Assembly: GCA_018432565.1 (NCBI GenBank)
Contig: JAHDSS010000260.1
Span: forward strand, 1-8,606
Length of the DNA: 8,606 bases
DNA from: Kiritimatiellia bacterium
Lineage (GTDB): Bacteria; Verrucomicrobiota; Kiritimatiellia; CAIQIC01; Lenti-01
Direction: 5' to 3'
Part shown: one piece after another, positions 6,974 through 8,606 of the stretch
How the letters are laid out: each line of letters starts with the position of its first letter
Numbering within the stretch: the stretch's first letter is position 1
The notes under the pieces: generated by a model
Databases searched by the model: none
Told to the model about the DNA's origin: nothing
The model's input: only the letters and a program-made list of their open reading frames with translations
Position numbers and translations under genes: made by a program

Positions 6974-7026
6974 CCGGCGGCGCCTTGTGATTGTTTTATA
7001 AAACAATCATTCGGCGTTCCCGCCGG
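6974..7026. promoter_or_regulatory. Extended inverted repeat with a perfect 22-bp palindromic core
   Basis: The core 6988-7009 is a perfect palindrome (TGATTGTTTTA followed by its complement). Outside it, CGCC (6981-6984) pairs with GGCG (7013-7016) and CCGGCGG (6974-6980) pairs with CCGCCGG (7020-7026), with small internal loops. It lies 3 bases after the permease stop and ends 1 base before a TTGACA box. There is no T-tract, so it is not an ordinary intrinsic terminator. It could be an operator for a dimeric repressor of the leuA promoter or an mRNA 3'-end hairpin. Confidence 0.6.
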
Positions 7027-7027
7027 C

Positions 7028-7056
7028 TTGACAGCCGGGACATGGCGTGGTTTATT
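7028..7056 (+). promoter_or_regulatory. Promoter for the leuA leader
   Basis: An exact -35 TTGACA (7028-7033) is followed at 17 bases by TTTATT (7051-7056, 4 of 6 to the -10 consensus). Transcription would start near 7063, only a few bases before the leader-peptide ATG. An alternative -10 (TATAAA, 6997-7002) inside the palindrome lacks a -35. Confidence 0.55.
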
Positions 7057-7066
7057 CCCCCCCGTC

Positions 7067-7156
7067 ATGACGAGTATCTCCATCCAGGCCCTGGCCCTTC
7101 TGGCGTTGCGCGGCGACACCCGTGCCACGGCGGGCGGCGGGTGTTGCGCTGGATGA
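7067..7156 (+). CDS. Leucine-type attenuator leader peptide
   Basis: This 29-codon ORF begins MTSISIQALALLALRGD and ends in TAGGGCCAG before TGA 7154-7156. The Leu codons lie at 7091, 7097, 7100 and 7106, so 4 of 6 consecutive residues (9-14) are Leu and the other two are Ala. This is the control-codon pattern of amino-acid attenuators. It lies between a promoter and an intrinsic terminator upstream of a leucine biosynthesis gene, which is the main support. A stall at the Leu run would block the 5' arm of the hairpin at 7113-7147. There is no Shine-Dalgarno, and the predicted transcript start is only about 4 bases upstream, so initiation may be leaderless. The ORF is too short for coding statistics; the call rests on architecture. 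Confidence 0.7.
   Translation: MTSISIQALALLALRGDTRATAGGGCCAG
7113..7147 (+). promoter_or_regulatory. Leader pause/anti-antiterminator hairpin
   Basis: GCGACACCCG (7113-7122) pairs with CGGGTGTTGC (7138-7147), 10 pairs with one G-T wobble, around a 15-base loop. It sits just downstream of the Leu codons and inside the leader ORF, where a stalled ribosome would open it. The loop and 3' arm hold two CGGCGGG copies (7128-7134, 7135-7141) complementary to the terminator's 5' arm, CCCGCCG (7186-7192). Confidence 0.6.
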
Positions 7157-7185
7157 GTCCTCGGAGCCGTCTGCTCCCCGGAAAG

Positions 7186-7216
7186 CCCGCCGAAGAGAAA
7201 TCTTGGCGGGTTTTTT
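7186..7216 (+). terminator. Attenuator terminator in the leuA leader
   Basis: CCCGCC (7186-7191) pairs with GGCGGG (7205-7210), and inner AAGA (7193-7196) pairs with TCTT (7201-7204), with G7192 bulged. The loop is a GAAA tetraloop, and six T's (7211-7216) follow. It lies 30 bases after the leader peptide stop and 46 bases before leuA, with no gene ending in front of it, so it is best read as a regulated terminator. A second CCCGCC at 7221-7226 could compete for the same GGCGGG arm. Confidence 0.85.
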
Positions 7217-7262
7217 GCGGCCCGCCGGCAGAAAACAACCCCGACGACAGGAAACCAGGGAA

Positions 7263-8606
7263 ATGAAAAAACCGAACCATGTGATTATTTTCGATACGAC
7301 GCTGCGCGACGGGGAGCAATGCCCCGGGGCGAGCATGGGCCTGCAGGAGAAACTGCAGGTGGCCCGGCAGCTGGAAAAACTGAAAGTGGACATCATCGAG
7401 GCGGGGTTTCCGGCGGCGTCGCCGGGGGACTTCGAGGCGGTGAAACGGGTCGCTGCGGAAATCAAGAAGTGCCGGATCGCCGGGCTGGCGCGTTGCGTGA
7501 AAAAGGACATTGATGCCTGTGCGGAGGCCCTGAAGCCGGCGGGGGACCGGGCGCGGATTCACGTGTTCCTGGCAACGAGCGCGATCCACCGCGAATTCAA
7601 GCTGAAGAAGGCGAAGGACGAGATCATCCGCCAGGCGGTGGAAGGCGTGAGCTACGCGAAGCGCTTCTGCGAGGACATTGAGTTCAGCCCGGAGGATGCG
7701 TCACGGACGGAGCCGGAGTTCCTGGCGGAGGTGGTGCGGGCGGTGATCGCGGCGGGAGCCACGACGATCAACATACCGGACACGGTGGGGTTCACGGTGC
7801 CGCAGGAGTTCCGGACGCTGCTGACCCGCCTGCACGAGATGGTGCCGGAGCTGAAAAACGTGGTGGTGCACGTGCACTGTCACAACGACCTGGGCCTGGC
7901 GGTGGCGAATTCGCTGGCGGCGATCGAATGCGGCGCCCGCGGCGTGGAATGCACCATCAACGGCATCGGCGAGCGGGCGGGCAACTGCTCGCTGGAGGAG
8001 CTGGTGATGGCGCTGAAGGTGCGCGCGGACCACTACGGCATTCAGAGCCGGGTGAAGACGCAGGAGCTGTTTCCGGCAAGCCGCCTGGTAAGCCAGCTGA
8101 CGGGCATGATGGTCCAGCGGAACAAGGCGATCGTGGGCGCCAACGCCTTTGCACACGAGTCGGGCATCCACCAGGACGGCATGCTCAAGCACCGCGAGAC
8201 CTACGAGATCATGCGTCCCGAGGACGTGGGGGTGGTGACGGGCACGGACCTGGTGCTGGGCAAGCACAGCGGGCGCGCGGGATTCTCCGCGCATCTGCAC
8301 CGCATGGGCATCAAGGTCAGTCCCGATCAGCTCCAGGGCGTCTATGACGCCTTCATCGCGCTGGCGGACAAGAAAAAGGTGGTGTACGACGACGACATCG
8401 TCGAACTGCTGCGCGAGTACATATCGGACATTCCGAAGGTCTATGCGATCCGGTGCCTGCAGGTGTCGGCGGGAAACCAGACGATTCCGACGGCGACGGT
8501 GCAGATCGAGAAAGCCGGGCAGGTCACGCAGGATTCGGCGACGGGCGCCGGTCCGGTGGAGGCCGCGCTGAAGGCGATCGAACGCCTGACCGGAATCAAG
8601 GGCGAG
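7263..8606 (+). CDS. leuA: 2-isopropylmalate synthase (3' end missing)
   Basis: This enzyme condenses acetyl-CoA with 2-oxoisovalerate to 2-isopropylmalate, the committed step of leucine synthesis. The window holds 448 residues with no stop; full-length bacterial LeuA is about 510-520. The alpha-isopropylmalate synthase signature begins at once: [13 protein letters not shown] (10-22, catalytic Arg15). Other landmarks are [16 protein letters not shown] (45-60), [12 protein letters not shown] (139-150), the metal ligands in HVHCHNDLG (203-211; His205, His207), [14 protein letters not shown] (233-246, with metal-binding Asn241) and HESGIHQDG (298-306). From about residue 390 the Leu-binding regulatory domain starts and is cut off. 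ATG 7263 has AGGA (7249-7252) 10 bases upstream. The DTTLRDGEQ family also includes citramalate and homocitrate synthases. HESGIHQDG, the overall pattern and the Leu-type leader favour LeuA. Confidence 0.94.
   Translation, partial: MKKPNHVIIFDTTLRDGEQCPGASMGLQEKLQVARQLEKLKVDIIEAGFPAASPGDFEAVKRVAAEIKKCRIAGLARCVKKDIDACAEALKPAGDRARIHVFLATSAIHREFKLKKAKDEIIRQAVEGVSYAKRFCEDIEFSPEDASRTEPEFLAEVVRAVIAAGATTINIPDTVGFTVPQEFRTLLTRLHEMVPELKNVVVHVHCHNDLGLAVANSLAAIECGARGVECTINGIGERAGNCSLEELVMALKVRADHYGIQSRVKTQELFPASRLVSQLTGMMVQRNKAIVGANAFAHESGIHQDGMLKHRETYEIMRPEDVGVVTGTDLVLGKHSGRAGFSAHLHRMGIKVSPDQLQGVYDAFIALADKKKVVYDDDIVELLREYISDIPKVYAIRCLQVSAGNQTIPTATVQIEKAGQVTQDSATGAGPVEAALKAIERLTGIKGE

Noticed and set aside
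5947..6990. 347-residue + strand frame overlapping the second permease
   Set aside because: It is an out-of-frame shadow of the OppC-type permease; the true frame carries all conserved motifs.
5915..7006. 363-residue - strand frame opposite the permeases
   Set aside because: It is antisense to two clearly conserved transporter genes and its His/Gln/Arg-rich translation matches nothing recognisable.
7042..7266. Open frame overlapping the leuA start, in another frame from the leader peptide
   Set aside because: It reads straight through the intrinsic terminator and both hairpins, has low-complexity Pro/Arg/Gly composition, and has no family resemblance.

Overview
This is a GC-rich bacterial chromosome segment, and every supported gene lies on the + strand. 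Nothing in it identifies the species. Three traits make me lean towards the PVC group (Verrucomicrobiota/Kiritimatiellota-like): a zinc-ribbon protein fused to a PTS EIIA domain, clustered TTTTCCA-N5-TGGAAAA palindromes, and few clear Shine-Dalgarno sites. That is an inference held at low to moderate confidence. No phage, insertion sequence, CRISPR, tRNA or rRNA was seen.

Region 1 (1-3059) is a tight cluster of three genes joined by ATGA stop/start overlaps. It holds the C-terminal two thirds of an RND-family efflux pump, a 98-residue PII-like small protein, and an AlkD-type DNA alkylation repair glycosylase. Region 2 (3060-4683) holds two separately spaced genes. The first is a C4 zinc-ribbon/PTS EIIA fusion with a plausible sigma70-type promoter in front. 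The second is shikimate kinase, closed by a strong intrinsic terminator with a 15-bp stem right after its stop codon. Region 3 (4684-6970) encodes two inner-membrane permeases of a peptide/oligopeptide (Opp/Dpp/Yej-type) ABC importer, with no ATPase or binding protein beside them. The first permease has a very long extracytoplasmic loop, and part of it is encoded by three DNA palindromes read in three different phases.

Region 4 (6971-8606) starts with a perfect 22-bp palindrome inside a larger imperfect hairpin. Then comes what looks like a complete amino-acid attenuation system: a TTGACA promoter, a 29-codon leader peptide with a Leu/Ala-rich stretch, a pause hairpin, a potential antiterminator and an intrinsic terminator. 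It controls leuA (2-isopropylmalate synthase), whose 3' end runs off the window.

Functionally the window joins efflux and DNA repair, a PTS-type regulatory protein, aromatic and leucine biosynthesis, and peptide uptake. The two most notable features are the in-frame palindromic repeat cluster in the permease gene and the leuA attenuator with its previously unlisted leader ORF.
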